Shown here: positions 1 through 11,620 of the stretch, one piece after another | Numbering within the stretch: position 1 is the stretch's first letter | Layout of the letters: every line of letters starts with the position of its first letter | DNA from: Apodospora peruviana | Taxonomy: Eukaryota; Ascomycota; Sordariomycetes; Sordariales; Lasiosphaeriaceae | Assembly: GCA_033439685.1 (NCBI GenBank) | Contig: JAUEDM010000001.1 | Coordinates: 186,001 to 250,000 of the forward strand | Length of the DNA stretch: 64,000 nt | Direction of reading: 5' to 3' | Made by a program: the position numbers and the translations under genes | The notes under the pieces: generated by a model | What the model saw: the letters and a program-made list of their open reading frames with translations, nothing else | Database searches by the model: none | Told to the model about the DNA's origin: nothing

Positions 1-526
1 TACCTAATGAGATAGGCTGCAATTCCCGATAAGATTAAGGATCTGATGTGTTGTCGGGTTGTGGTTTGCGCTCTATCTAGAGGGTGCCTGGATGAGTGGC
101 CACCGTCACGGGCGATTCCGCATGGGGACCAGATTCAATAGTGAGGCATACGAATTTCAGTTTTTACCTTTCCACCCGACGAGGCTGCAGCCAGCAGGAG
201 GGGTCGAAAGCGGCTGTCGAGAAGCTGGTTAGGCTTTTTACCCCATGGACCAGAAACCGACGTGGGCCGTGATGATTGGGCAACTTTTGTTGTGAGGTTG
301 AATCCGGGCTGCGGCGACTGGATGGCAGACGGGCCTAGACCTCAAGGCAACCATTGTGGCTGCAGCAAAAGCAAAGCGCCAGGGCGTTCTTCAGATATTA
401 TGATGGAGTATCGCTGATAACCACGAGAGATAATTATATCCATGGCGAGCCTGCCCCTCCCCCCCGGAGACTGGCACCCAACACCCTTACACAATTCTTC
501 ATCTATTCCAAGTCTCTGTCGATCGG
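1..526. other. Left-edge intergenic sequence
   Basis: I see no supported gene here. The last ~120 bases are pyrimidine-rich and lead into the ATG at 527, so they probably hold the leader and promoter of the PARP-like gene. No clear TATA box is visible. Confidence 0.5.
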
Positions 527-1959
527 ATGGTTTTCGGGTGGCTCAGAGAGCTCTCGTGCTTCCCGGCTCGTGGACAACACTTTGACTGGAAGACATGCAC
601 AGTCTACACTTGCCCGTGCTGCGCTAAAACGTGCCTTGACTGCTGTGATCCAAGTCGGACGAAGACGCGCAGAACACAATACTCTCAAGCTTCTCCTCGT
701 CGGGCTCAGAACTACTACCCTCCACCACCGCCGCAGGTGTATCTCCCTCTCAACCAACCGTCACCTCCCTATCGCCCCCGAGGAGCCACGAGACATGATT
801 ATTATCCCGTTCGGACCATCATACCCAAGAAGCCCAAGGCGATGGACCTCGTATGCTCAGTCAGCCCATCCCCTGTTCCGTTCATCGTACTGACTACCTA
901 CGGTGCAAAGCCCATGAGGAAGCTGAATCCCCACGACCGAGACTACAAATTCTGTCCGTCCTTCCTCGTATCTCCCCTTCAACTCCATCACTGACTGACA
1001 ACCCCAGACGCCCAAAGGTTCAACGAGAGCTGGTTGCACCCCGGCAAGACAGCCGAAATCCGCCACATCTACCTCGCCTCCCGCACCGACCTCATGCAGT
1101 CATCGCGCGCGCAACGGTTTGCTGAGGCCTTGTAAGTGATTCCCTGCCGCCCGAACCCTCAGCGGTGACTTACACGAGGGGGACCAGAAGAACCAAAAGC
1201 GACGGCAGCTTCGTAACACGCTTCCACGGCTCGCAGCGCGCGTGCTACCTCGGCGAGGGCGGCGGCGGCGACATTGATCCGTGCGGCAAGTCCAAGTGCC
1301 ACATATGCGGCATCCTGAAGAACGGGTTCGACCGCCGGCTGGCCAAGAATACAGGCATGTTTGGGCCTGGGATATACTCCACCGAGTGCTCTTCTAGTAG
1401 GTCTTTCTAGTGGGGAAGGGGATTGTCTCTGGTCTGACATAGTGCGCGTGTTACAGAAGCCGACATCTACGCCAAGAACAGCCATATACGGACAACCCGA
1501 CATGTTATCCTCATCTGCAGGGTCGTCGGGGACAGGCCGCAGATGTTGGTCAGTGCCGAGACGAACAGGCAGTCGCCGGACGCCAGGTACAATTGTGTAT
1601 GTTGCCTTCCCCCTGCCCTAGAAAAGGATTCTGATCAGCAGGCCGAGGCGGCAAGTGTTTTCTAATGACTTGCTCAACAGGTAGAGGCGGTTCTGAATGT
1701 GGCTGGCGGGAGAGTCGTGGTATGTAATTGATCCATTGCGGGTTTTTCTCTCAACGACCGGACACACACAGTTCTAGTCGCCAAACCACCCTGGGCCATT
1801 TATTATTTGAATATTTGTTTCTCCCCCCACGTTTGATTGGTGACTGATTGGCTGACGCTCGGAACAACAAAAAAGTACCCGGAGACGGTTGTCTACGACG
1901 AGGACCAGATTCTGCCTGTTGGGCTGGTCGTGTACAAGAGGACGAGATGGTCGCCGTGA
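527..1959 (+). CDS. PARP-like ADP-ribosyltransferase, six exons
   Basis: Predicted to transfer ADP-ribose from NAD+ to a target; the target is unknown. Exons: 527-953, 1008-1131, 1179-1396, 1457-1596, 1681-1719 and 1876-1959, giving 343 residues. All five introns are GT-AG and every junction keeps frame. The C-terminal half shows the PARP catalytic signature. His200 lies in RFHGSQRACYLG, Tyr250 in FGPGIYSTECSSK, and Glu319 in PETVVYDEDQ, matching the H-Y-E triad of PARP1. A Cys cluster (Cys219, Cys224, Cys227) between His and Tyr is usual in the short fungal members. The N-terminal ~140 residues hold a Cys-rich stretch (CPCCAKTCLDCC) and a proline-rich stretch. There are no BRCT, WGR or regulatory helical domains, so this is not the canonical DNA-repair PARP. 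The start is the first ATG of the open frame. The family call is firm; substrate and compartment are unknown. Confidence 0.82.
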
Positions 1960-3685
1960 TCATGGTCTAGAGTATACATATCGCAGCACGAAAGAGTGCA
2001 CATGCATGGTGTACATACTATACATTTTCTTCAAGTGGGTCGTACAGCAATGCCCGCTTCTTCTCTTCTTCTCTGTAGTAAAATTCACAAGGCTAGCCTT
2101 ACCTCGTAGCTCTGGCCACTGGTCAGCACTTGGCAAACCTCGGTAACACAGTCGCCATGCCATTGTGACCCCTGAGACCCCCATGGTCTGTCTCCGTCCG
2201 TTTGCTACGGCTCTGGGTTTTTGCTATGTCGGAAGAAATATCTTGAAATATTTGAGAAGCCATCGATTGTCAGAATGTCGGTTTCCAACTCGTGTTGTCC
2301 TTAGAAGACAGTAAATCGTCCGTGATTGTTGTGGTGGTCGCTACTTGCCGTTTATCGTTGCCGGCATCGACCAGTTGTTGTGGCCCTCGCCGCACTGCAG
2401 CCATTTATATATTGAATCTGCTGTCGCGTCCGCAGGATGGCACCCATTCATGCAAGATGGCAGATTATATGCTAGGGCCCACGTGCGATTCGGTTCGCCT
2501 TTCCGATATCTTGCAGCTCATGAACGTTACATATACTGGACAGTATCAGTGGGAGGTCAGTGGAACGTGTGAGCGACAGTCCCAATCTGGCGAATTCCGC
2601 AGAGTACTTTAAATTTACAGATGGCAATTCAGGAACGGCCCTGTGATTACTACCCTACCTACCTAGTATGAGGGTCTCTCCGTGGGATCTGATAGTGTAG
2701 CCTGCAGTTCATATAATGTCAGTTCACTGTCTTGTCTACCTAATCGATGATTCATCGCTCTTGTTTGAAATTTCTCCATCTTGACAGAATTGGCAACGAA
2801 GAAAGACCATGGAGTGGTCAGACAAGCATTCAACAAGCAGATGCAGAAGTAGGATCTTTGATGGTAATCAGCATGCAGGGATGTGCTCCTCGAGAAGGAT
2901 TACGAATAAACAGCCTGTGATGCACTGCTACCTGGCAGTACCTACGGCCCAATCCGAGCAACATGCCGATGTCAAAGAAGATATAGGGGGTTATATGTGG
3001 GGTCTTTGTTCTCGAACGTGGCCTATAATACTGTTAATACAATACAGCAGATCCGAGATCCAGGGCGCGCGGCACGACAGCTCCGGGTCAAGCTTGTTAC
3101 CAAATATAGACACGACCTCAACTCCGGATTTATCCGCGTTAATGAGGTGAAGGACCAATCTTCTTATATACTCCAGTGAAAGTCGAGATGAGGGGAGGAT
3201 AAACCCGTGGCGAGTCAGGCCCTGACCTTCTACGTTGGACTCGGTTACCGGTGAAATATGAGGAGACGAGTGCAGGGCAACATCTGACCGGTACTTGGGA
3301 TCCCTACAAACAGTCTAGACGCATCCTTATCTTTATCATATTGGTACTTAAAACCGTGATATATACGCGTATAAAACAGTCCTTGTCATCGCCAATGAAA
3401 GCGTCTCGATCGGATGAGCCTACCCATGGAATGCTGTCATAGATGTGGTGCGCTTAAAATTGGGGCAGAGAGCGGACCTTATCCCGGAACTGGTTCTCCA
3501 GTCGCGGGTGTGATTGTTCTTGCGTATAAGTAACCTAATATCACGAGAATAATGTCTCTTTCTTTGAATCCAGTCCCCGTCTTCTTCCCGCTGCTTGAGG
3601 TGATTGCCGCCATCCTCAGGGCAGCGCACGACCACCAGACCCCAGCCGTTGGACTTGACGAATAAGTCAACAACGCCTAGCCATC
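1960..3685. other. Intergenic sequence, no supported gene
   Basis: Short open frames occur on both strands, but none has a family motif or a consistent splice structure. The last ~150 bases should contain the leader and promoter of the hydrolase that starts at 3686. Confidence 0.45.
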
Positions 3686-5642
3686 ATGGCGCAACTATTC
3701 AAGACCACGTTCCTCACCCTCCTCTCATTATCAATCGGACTCGTCGGTATATCCGCCAGCCCGCATTGTCCAATCCAAGGCGCCGAGTTCCCCATGCCGC
3801 GGAACCTAGCCGACCAACCAGCATGGAAAGCAGCAATGGAGAAACTGTCAGGGACGTTCGATTTTGTCGAGTCGACCGGGCAGAACTATTCGTTTTCCGT
3901 ACAGGTCTTCTCCACGAATCCCGGCGCGCCTATCTTGTTTGAGCGCTTCCACACCGCGCAGAATTTACCGAAAAACACGACGGGCGTCAAGAAGGTCGAT
4001 GCCGACACCGTCTACCGCCTGGGCAGCGTGACCAAGATCTTCACGGTGCTCACGTTTCTGGAGGAGGTGGGAGACAAGTACTTCAACCACCCGATCACGG
4101 AATTCGTTCCTGAGCTGGCCGAGTTGAACAAGAGAGGAGACCACAAGGACCAAGTGCGGGAGGTCGACTGGGACGATATCACGCTCTTGGCGTTGATGGC
4201 GCAGATGTCAGGTATTGAGCGTGACCGTACGTATCTCACCTCCTTCCAATACCAAAAACGAAGGACGAGTATCTTACACTTATGGTTTATATAGAACTCG
4301 TACTGGGCGAAGTCATTGGCCCCCTGGACATCCCAACAGCCGTCAACCTTGGCTTTCCACCCTTGACCCCCGACGAGATTCCCGTATGCGGGAATTACCC
4401 CCTCTGTAACCGCACACGTGAGTATACCTACCTTACCACCAGACGAAAAAAAGAAAACATTTTAACAACTCACCCCTCAACCTCAATTATATAGAATTCT
4501 TCGAAGGCCTAGGAAAAGCATACCCGTCCTTCGCACCATGGAAAACACCCGCCTATTCCAACATCGCCTTCCAGCTCCTCGCCTACGCCCTCGAAAGCAT
4601 AACAGGCAAGTCATTCGAAGACATGCTCGAGAGCAACGTCATGTCACCACTCGGCCTGAATCGAACCTATTACAACAGCGCAGACCCCGCCGTCGGCATG
4701 ATCCCGCGCGAAACTGCCGACGGAACAGGCTGGTACATTTACCTGGGCGACGAGAATCCCTCAGGCAACATGTTTGCCTCGGCAGGCGACCTGTCCACCC
4801 TCGGCCGGGCGATAATGAACTCCACGCTACTCAAACCTTCCATGACCAGACGGTGGCTGAAACCCATCTCATTCTCGTCAGATCAAGTCGCAGCGGTGGG
4901 CGCACCCTGGGGTCTACGGAGGATCCACATCAACGATAACCACCCGCACCGAACAGTCACTGCCTTCACGAAAGCCGGCGGCGTGGGCGACTACTCGGCC
5001 TTCCTGTCGCTCCTCCCCGACTTTGGCTTAGGTCTGACCATCATGACCGCCGGCCAAGCACCTACCGGCGCCATTTTCGGGTTTGCCGACTACATTGCGA
5101 GTACAATAATCCCAGCCTACGACGCCGCTTCCCGAGAAGCCGCCGACGCGCTCTACGGCGGCACGTACAGCTACAAACACCTCAACCCCGCCACAAACCG
5201 GACAATGAACTCCTCGCTGCACCTCAACACAGAACAAGACAAACCCGGCCTTGGCGTCGGGACATGGTTCAGCAACAGCAGCAACATGATTCCTGTCGCG
5301 CTAGCCCTGCAGTCCGGTCTGACCGTAGCGAGCGATCCCGCGGCGGGCGCGAACAAGACGACCGCTGAAGCGAGCGTCAGGCTGTATTACACGGGTCTTG
5401 AGACGAAGCTGCCGAACGGACGGATAAAGCAATCGTTCAAGGCCGTGTTTGAAAATGTGGGCGGGGACCCCAACCCGGGAAAGTGGTATTCTACTGATTG
5501 TGGTGTGTGGATCGATTATACCGGTGTCACGTATGCGGGCCAGCCGCTGGACGAGTTCATATTTGAGTTGGATGATAAAACGGGGACGGTTGTGAGTGTG
5601 CATAATTTGGCGCTGAATGCCACGCTGGAGAAGATTCGTTGA
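3686..5642 (+). CDS. Secreted beta-lactamase-fold serine hydrolase, copy 1
   Basis: Predicted extracellular serine hydrolase of the class C beta-lactamase / penicillin-binding-protein-like family. In fungi these act as esterases, peptidases or lactonases; the substrate cannot be read from sequence. Exons: 3686-4226, 4295-4417 and 4495-5642, giving 603 residues. A signal peptide covers about residues 1-25 (hydrophobic core, cut near ISASP). The SxxK nucleophile motif is GSVTK (Ser114, Lys117) and the second motif is Tyr242-Ser243-Asn244. A TKAGG stretch before GDYS probably takes the place of the KTG motif. Numerous N-x-S/T sites fit secretion. The minus-strand gene at 42260-44139 is a clear paralogue but lacks the first intron found here. 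It stands alone, with no neighbour pointing to a substrate. Confidence 0.85.
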
Positions 5643-7896
5643 TGGTTTGTTGTTGTATTAATAAAGCTGCGCATATATGGTGATTCGGAACAATCCTGGA
5701 ATGTATTACCTTTGTTTATGAATTTCAATTTGGCTAACTTAATGGTAGTATCATGAGAGTGAGAATTGTGAATATTAGCACCTGGCGCCTATCGTTATTC
5801 TTCGACGAATGTGAACACCATGATACGTTGCAAACCTGGTTTCTGCTCTGCGAGTATATGGGCTTCTGTTTCACCTCGGGGTGATGATGGCCCTCGTTAG
5901 TAGCCCGACAAGTGAGTGAAAAAGTGTCGAATGTGAGCGGGGATTAACGCGGGTCTGTCGGTGGCCAGCACGGGCACCTTCACTGTTGTGGCAGGTTGTG
6001 TTAGGTGGTACACGTGTGTCGCATGGCAATTGCTGGTCATCTTCGAATAAATGCAAAGTTCCAACTAAGGCGGGAAGGTACGTGGTTTATGATTTATCAC
6101 ACAGAACTTGACCAATCATCATGTTCAAGCTGGGGTGGAAAGTGCACACAAGGACGCGGACACTTCTTGCCCTTATCAAGTTGGCGAAAAGCTTCTTTCC
6201 GTGGTTCCTGCACCTTGTATGCATTGCTGAAGGAAAGCGCGATATGCCACCGTTTGACCGCTGAGTGGCATGAGTGACGTGAGTGGTGGAACCGACAAGA
6301 TTTGGAGGACCACCACTGCAAAGTCGGCTCCTTCCCGTAGCAGGAAAGAACTCAACATCACTGGTTGTTCTTGGTATCTTGTAATAGCAGCAGCAATGGG
6401 CCGCTTCTTGTCTTGACCAATCCTGATGTTGAAAAGCCAAGCCATTTGTCGGTTGGAAGTCATATCACGCTTCCGAACTTCCACTCACAGATTTGGGGTC
6501 TTCACTTCTCAAGTCCAACAACGGCAACTAAGACGGGAGACACGCAGCTGGGGAATCCGCCTGCCCGCGTCCACGAAAACCTTTGGAACAAACAGAACAT
6601 TCGAACTCGTCCGCTAACTCGTCACGTCAGCTCTCATCAGCGAGACGGCCCTGCAATGTTTGCTTCCAACAGGCACGCCAGCTCCCCCTAACCAAGGCTT
6701 CTTCTGCACTAACCTCTTGGCGCCCAGGAACCACCATGCGATCGACGGGCCGTTGCATCGCCAAGCCAGTGGATGCCGAACGCCGCATCCAGAACACACG
6801 GAAGAACCTCCAACGTGTGCAACTTTCCCATTTGCCTGCGACATCTCTCAAAGCTCCATACTACTCAAACCAAGGGATTCTGTTTCACGAAGGAACACAA
6901 ATTTCCCCGTTCACTTACGGAATGACCGCAATTGACCACGGGTTGGAGCTGTGCGCCCGTACCTCCTCAGAGTCGCTGCCCCCGTGGGACGGTGACCTCA
7001 GGCGCGCCTCCCGTGCTTGCGGGGGCCAAGTGCCGGAGCTCTAGCCTTTTTGGGCTTGGCAAGCCGCCAACGACGGCCCGCAGCTGCCCGCAAATCACGG
7101 GGGAGAGCGTTCTAATAGGAGGAAGGTCGAACTCTGGAGATGGCCCCTGAATTTGCCCATCTCTCCCATCCTCTTTCCCGTTCGGCAGGTGGAGGAGAGG
7201 TCGTGACGTTCGTTGGAAAGAGACTTGGCACTTTCCGTTTTTGTTTGGTTTTTGTTGGTTTTTTTTGAGAGGGTGGGGGGGGGGGGGGGGGGGGGGGGGT
7301 GGTTGCGCAGTACGGCCGGTTCTCGCATCGGGCCAATCCCTAGTGTCGCCTGCGAGTTCTGTCCCCATTCGTCACTTGGCCGTGTGTTAGTGGTCGGCAC
7401 GTCAAATTGGAGGCTCTTCCCCAGCTTCCATGCTTGGCATCCGTCAATGGCAATTGGAGCACCACTCGACCTCGTGGCGTTGGGTGTCGGGTGTTTGCTT
7501 CCAAATCCAATCCTAAGCTGATCTCTCCTGCCCCTGTCTATCACTGGCACCATCCCAACTACCTGAGGTCTCCGATGAATCACGCACACATGGCAAGATG
7601 CCACGACATATGCCCGCAGCATGGAGGCTACACATAAATAGAGGAAGCAAGAATGTCCCTCGCTCCGCTCTCCTCCATCATTCATCCCATCTCACGCTCT
7701 CCGTCCTGCAAAACCGACGTTAAGCTTTTGAAAGCTTTTCATCTGCTCTTCTCTCTCTGTATCCGTCGGTTTTTATTGTCACTCATTTGGGATACGCCGA
7801 TGACACCTTGCCCCCGCTCGTCTCTCAGTCACGCACGCACCTTACACTCTTTGACGTGACACTTGACGTCTTTCGTTCTTTACTGCCAGGCCCATC
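5643..7896. other. Long intergenic region with a poly-G tract
   Basis: A run of 25 G lies at 7275-7299. Open frames around 6000-7050 overlap on both strands and show no family features, so I call no gene. The last ~270 bases are the promoter and pyrimidine-rich leader of the aspartic protease. Confidence 0.5.
7633..7641 (+). promoter_or_regulatory. TATA box of the aspartic protease gene
   Basis: A CATAAATAG element lies about 255 bases upstream of the ATG at 7897. It is followed by a CT-rich leader typical of highly expressed fungal genes. Confidence 0.45.
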
Positions 7897-9138
7897 ATGC
7901 CGGCTCTCTCTGATCTTCTCGTGGCCACCCTCGCAGCTGGGGGTCTTGCAGGTGCCATACCGCCTCGCATCGGCACCACGAACACCGGCACTACCTCGCT
8001 GACCCAGGTCCGCAATACGAATTTTGTCCGCAATCAACACGGCCCGATCGCGTTGGCAAAGGCCTACCGCAAGTATGGCGTTCCTCTTCCGGCCGACCTC
8101 AAGTCTGCCGTGACAAGGATCGTGCAGAAACGGTCTACAGGGAGTGCCAAGACGACACCCGAGGAGTACGACAACGAGTACCTGACCCCCGTCTCGATCG
8201 GTAGTCCTGCACAGACTCTAAACCTCGACTTCGACACGGGATCTAGCGACCTTTGGGTCTTCAGCTCCGAGACTCCTAGGAGCGAGGTTAGCGACCAGGC
8301 GGTTTACAATCCCAACAAGAGCACTACTTCCAAGAAGCTTAATGGCGCTTCGTGGGAGATCTCCTATGGCGATGGAAGCAAATCTAGCGGCGACGTCTAC
8401 CTCGATAGGGTCACGGTTGGTGGTCTGTCCGTTAAATACCAAGCCGTTGAATCGGCCCAGCAAGTCTCGAAGGAATTTACCGCCGACAGCAACAACGATG
8501 GCCTGCTCGGCCTCGCTTTCAGCGTTCTCAACACGGTGCAGCCAACGCAGCAAAACACATTTTTCGACAACGCCAAGGCATCGCTAGACACCCCCGTCTT
8601 CACCGCCGACCTGAAAGCCGGCGCGCCGGGCACCTACAACTTTGGCTACATCGACGACAGCGCCTACACTGGCAACCTCACGTTCACGCCTGTCGACGTC
8701 AGCCAAGGCTTCTGGATGTTTACACCGACGGGCTACGCCATCGGGAGCACAGGCGCATTTAAGAGCACAACCTCGCTCTCGGGCATCGCCGACACTGGTA
8801 CGACCTTGCTCCTCCTGCCCAAGAGCGTGGTGACGGCCTACTATAAGAATGTGAGCGGCGCCAAGTACGATAGCTCCCAGGGAGGCTATGTGTTCAATTG
8901 CAACGCCAAGCTGCCGGACTTTGTGATTGGTATTGATGACTCCAACACCATTACGGTCCCGGGGAGCTATATCAACTTCGAGCCCACCGAACCGGCCAGC
9001 AGGACGTGCTTTGGGGGTATCCAGAGCGACGCTGGGATCGGCTTTGCGATTTATGGGGATGTCGCGCTGAAGGCGGCGTTTGTGGTCTTTGATGCGGGCA
9101 ATGAGCAGCTTGGTTGGGCTGCCAAGGATTTATCTTGA
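7897..9138 (+). CDS. Secreted aspartic protease (A1, endothiapepsin-like)
   Basis: Extracellular pepsin-type endopeptidase made as a zymogen. The single exon encodes 413 residues, the normal length for fungal aspergillo-/endothiapepsins. A signal peptide covers about residues 1-20. A propeptide follows and ends at a Lys-Arg processing site (78-79), so the mature enzyme should start at STGSA, as in endothiapepsin. The catalytic aspartates are Asp113 in DFDTGSSDLW and Asp299 in IADTGTTLLL. The flap tyrosine is Tyr157 in SYGDG. Two late cysteines (FNCNA and RTCFG) match the conserved disulphide. From memory it is closer to Cryphonectria endothiapepsin than to yeast yapsins; there is no GPI-type tail. 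The intronless structure is unusual for this family in filamentous fungi. I see no lesions. Confidence 0.95.
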   Translation: MPALSDLLVATLAAGGLAGAIPPRIGTTNTGTTSLTQVRNTNFVRNQHGPIALAKAYRKYGVPLPADLKSAVTRIVQKRSTGSAKTTPEEYDNEYLTPVSIGSPAQTLNLDFDTGSSDLWVFSSETPRSEVSDQAVYNPNKSTTSKKLNGASWEISYGDGSKSSGDVYLDRVTVGGLSVKYQAVESAQQVSKEFTADSNNDGLLGLAFSVLNTVQPTQQNTFFDNAKASLDTPVFTADLKAGAPGTYNFGYIDDSAYTGNLTFTPVDVSQGFWMFTPTGYAIGSTGAFKSTTSLSGIADTGTTLLLLPKSVVTAYYKNVSGAKYDSSQGGYVFNCNAKLPDFVIGIDDSNTITVPGSYINFEPTEPASRTCFGGIQSDAGIGFAIYGDVALKAAFVVFDAGNEQLGWAAKDLS

Positions 9139-10689
9139 TTTTGCTGTCGGTCTATTCCATCGGGTTATTCTGTTTCATTACCAACTTTACCGCGTCACAC
9201 TGTACGGATATTGTTTTTTTATTCCGCTTTCTTGGAGGTTTAGCAGCAGGCATGCATGCATGCATGACTTTTGGACTGGCTACACTGCAATGGCCAGGCT
9301 TGATGCTGCCAGTGATTACATCTTATCAAGATGATTACATCAGATACTTAGCTTTGGTGTCTAGGTATATAAAGAGGCAACGAATCACGTTCTTGGGTTC
9401 GCATTCTCCTCATTGTGCTCGCAAGATGCGCATGGTAGATATTAGTCAACGTCTATGACTAGAGAAAGGAGGAGATGGAGGTTACACTGACAAGCCTCGT
9501 CATCGTATATGTCTAGATGCTCGAGGCACCTTTGTTGCTTATCATGGACAAAAGGACGTTGGTTCAGAGTTAACAGGCTCGAGTAACACAACATTAGTGG
9601 TGTTATTAGCCGCGGGGGATCTCGTTGTTCTTCGAGGGAATTTGGCTTACGGAGGCGCAATTCTTACTCAGCATTCTACACTCAGCCACGTTTACTCTAT
9701 GGTGGCACGACGATCTGGAATTCTTTGATAGATGATCGCTTATTTTGAGATCGTAACTGGTAAGATCTGTTGGTTCATATCTGCGCTTCGGCGTTCGGGG
9801 AGGGGCCGAGGAGAGCAAAATGCCAAAAGCCGAGGGTTATCACCGTATTGGGTTTGTACACAGTGTTCGTAATACTATCGTCAATTCCTGAGGGTCAGGG
9901 TTTAGGTTGTGTTCAACCCGATGACTACCATCCCATTTCTCTTCTTGTGCAGGTGGTCTTTAATTCAGTCTCCAAAAGCTTCCACGAGACTGTCATCCGA
10001 TGCCTTCTTACGATTGTGTTCTAGGTCATTTTGCTCTGTCAGTGTCTGGTCTAGGCTGGATGAATGATCATCCTGTCCCGACACGGGATGGTCGCAATGG
10101 ACGCACGCCCTGGTCGTGCTGCAAGACACTGAAGTGAATATACATCACTGCTACTGTGCAGTGTCATTTGCAGGGACTGTGATGTTCAATATACGCAGCA
10201 TACTTGGTGAATATAAGATATATATATATATATATATATGGCGGTATACTCCGAGATGCCGATGCGTGACTCGACGTAGACGCAGTCACACCACTTACAT
10301 AACGGGGACAAAACCCACAGGAAACCTGGACACTCAATAATAGCCCTGGCTTTGTCCCTGCTATATGTAAGCCCTTCGACCAACAGAGCTGTTGGCGAAG
10401 TGTGGTCTTACGTGGAACCATCATTCACTCCAGGCACCGCCGAGCGGGCTTTGATCCGGTCTGTAAACCACGACGAGACACGGCTTGCATAGTGAATGGC
10501 CTCCACCCAGCCATCATGTGGAAGATAGATCTCATCCCATTCACCTTCACCCAGGACATTATGGAGCAAGTCGTCCGCCTGCCCCACCACGTAGTGGCGG
10601 CTAACCTTTTATATGACCTCCATTTTTGCGCCCAGAAAGTCACGATAGCTTCAATTCTCATGACAACCAAAACTCTGAGCATCACAAAG
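9139..10689. other. Intergenic region with simple repeats
   Basis: Holds the 3' end of the protease transcript, a short CATG-type repeat at about 9250-9266 and an AT dinucleotide run at about 10218-10239. I see no gene. Confidence 0.5.
10218..10239. repeat. AT dinucleotide microsatellite
   Basis: About eleven uninterrupted AT units in intergenic DNA. Confidence 0.8.
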
Positions 10690-11620
10690 CAAAATAGACT
10701 TCCCTCCACCCAAGTCCAGATCTTCCTGGCGCCCTATACGTGCCTTGTAGTATATAGCTGCCCTCGCCTTAACCTGCGCAGCCATCACCTCGCTTCTCGA
10801 GGTCATCGCAGCCGGCGATGTAGCTCTCTACAGATTCCTACTCCTCTTCGTCTGGCGGTACCTCCGTCTCGTGATCAACATAATCGGCTTCTGTTGCTCC
10901 CGCCCTAGCCCAAACCACTGCTACAACCATCACCTCCAACCCCATCACCATGCCGACTATAACCCCTCGAGAAGACATAACAGTAATACCCCCAACAGTC
11001 AACCCAACAGGCGCCGACTTCAACGAATGTCTGCATACCTGCGCCTAGAATCACCCCGCAAAAATCATAATCGTCACAGCCGGCTCCGCACTATACACCA
11101 CCATCCTTAAAATTGTCAAGCCAGTCCAACAACAATTCTCGAGCATCAAGTTCGTCGTACTCAAGGTCACCAAAGCGAACAAGCGAATCCAAGTCGCCCA
11201 CGCTATATCTTCCGTTCAGGACACCAATGACAGTAATGCTAGACGACCACGTCTTCTGGTCACCCTCCCTCCTCACATCTATCCTGTGCCCCTTCAACAC
11301 TCCCGCCGGAGGTTCAAAGATCGGTCTATTCGGCACCAACACGCGCGTCCGTCGCCGTCCAGGCCTAACCCTTTGGCCTAGGATCTGGAACATGCTCGGC
11401 TCACTCTACTTGGAGAGGCATAACTTCGAGACCTGCGCGACGAACGCCATCGACGGGGGTGTATTTGTCGTTTCAGCCCGAACTTTGGCTATCAGGACAT
11501 CAATCCTGTATCATCCCGACTTTTTGGCTGGGTACGTTCACGAAACGTTCCTGTTTGGCTTGCTCGCGCCACTGAATCCTGACGACGACAACTTCGTCCC
11601 TCGGTTCGTTGTCAATTGTT
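10690..11620 (+). pseudogene. Decayed GT2 polysaccharide synthase (Cps1-like)
   Basis: Remnant of a membrane glycosyltransferase of family 2, the fungal Cps1 / hyaluronan-synthase-like polysaccharide synthase. Fragments in different frames align in order with that family. An N-terminal membrane-proximal stretch (FLLLFVWRYLRLVINIIGFC, from about 10830) comes first. A PREDITVIPPTV stretch follows near 10965, then NHPAKIIIVTAG with ANKRIQVAHA. Last come the sugar-nucleotide motif DDHVFW near 11240, and LYLERHNFE, NAIDGGVFVVS and GLLAPLNPDDDNF. One frameshift falls near 10968, a TAG stop sits at 11046-11048, and another shift falls near 11218. The C-terminal part with the expected QxxRW motif and last membrane helices is missing after about 11610. 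An alternative is an extremely error-rich assembly of a live gene, but the missing 3' part argues against that. Confidence 0.8.

Noticed and set aside
1132..1162. 31-bp intron 2 of the PARP gene ending at CTCAG
   Set aside because: Too short for a fungal intron and it puts the next exon out of frame with RFHGSQRACYLG; the 47-bp version keeps frame.
6583..7044. 153-codon open frame upstream of the protease
   Set aside because: Overlaps similar-length frames in both directions, with low-complexity composition and no family features.
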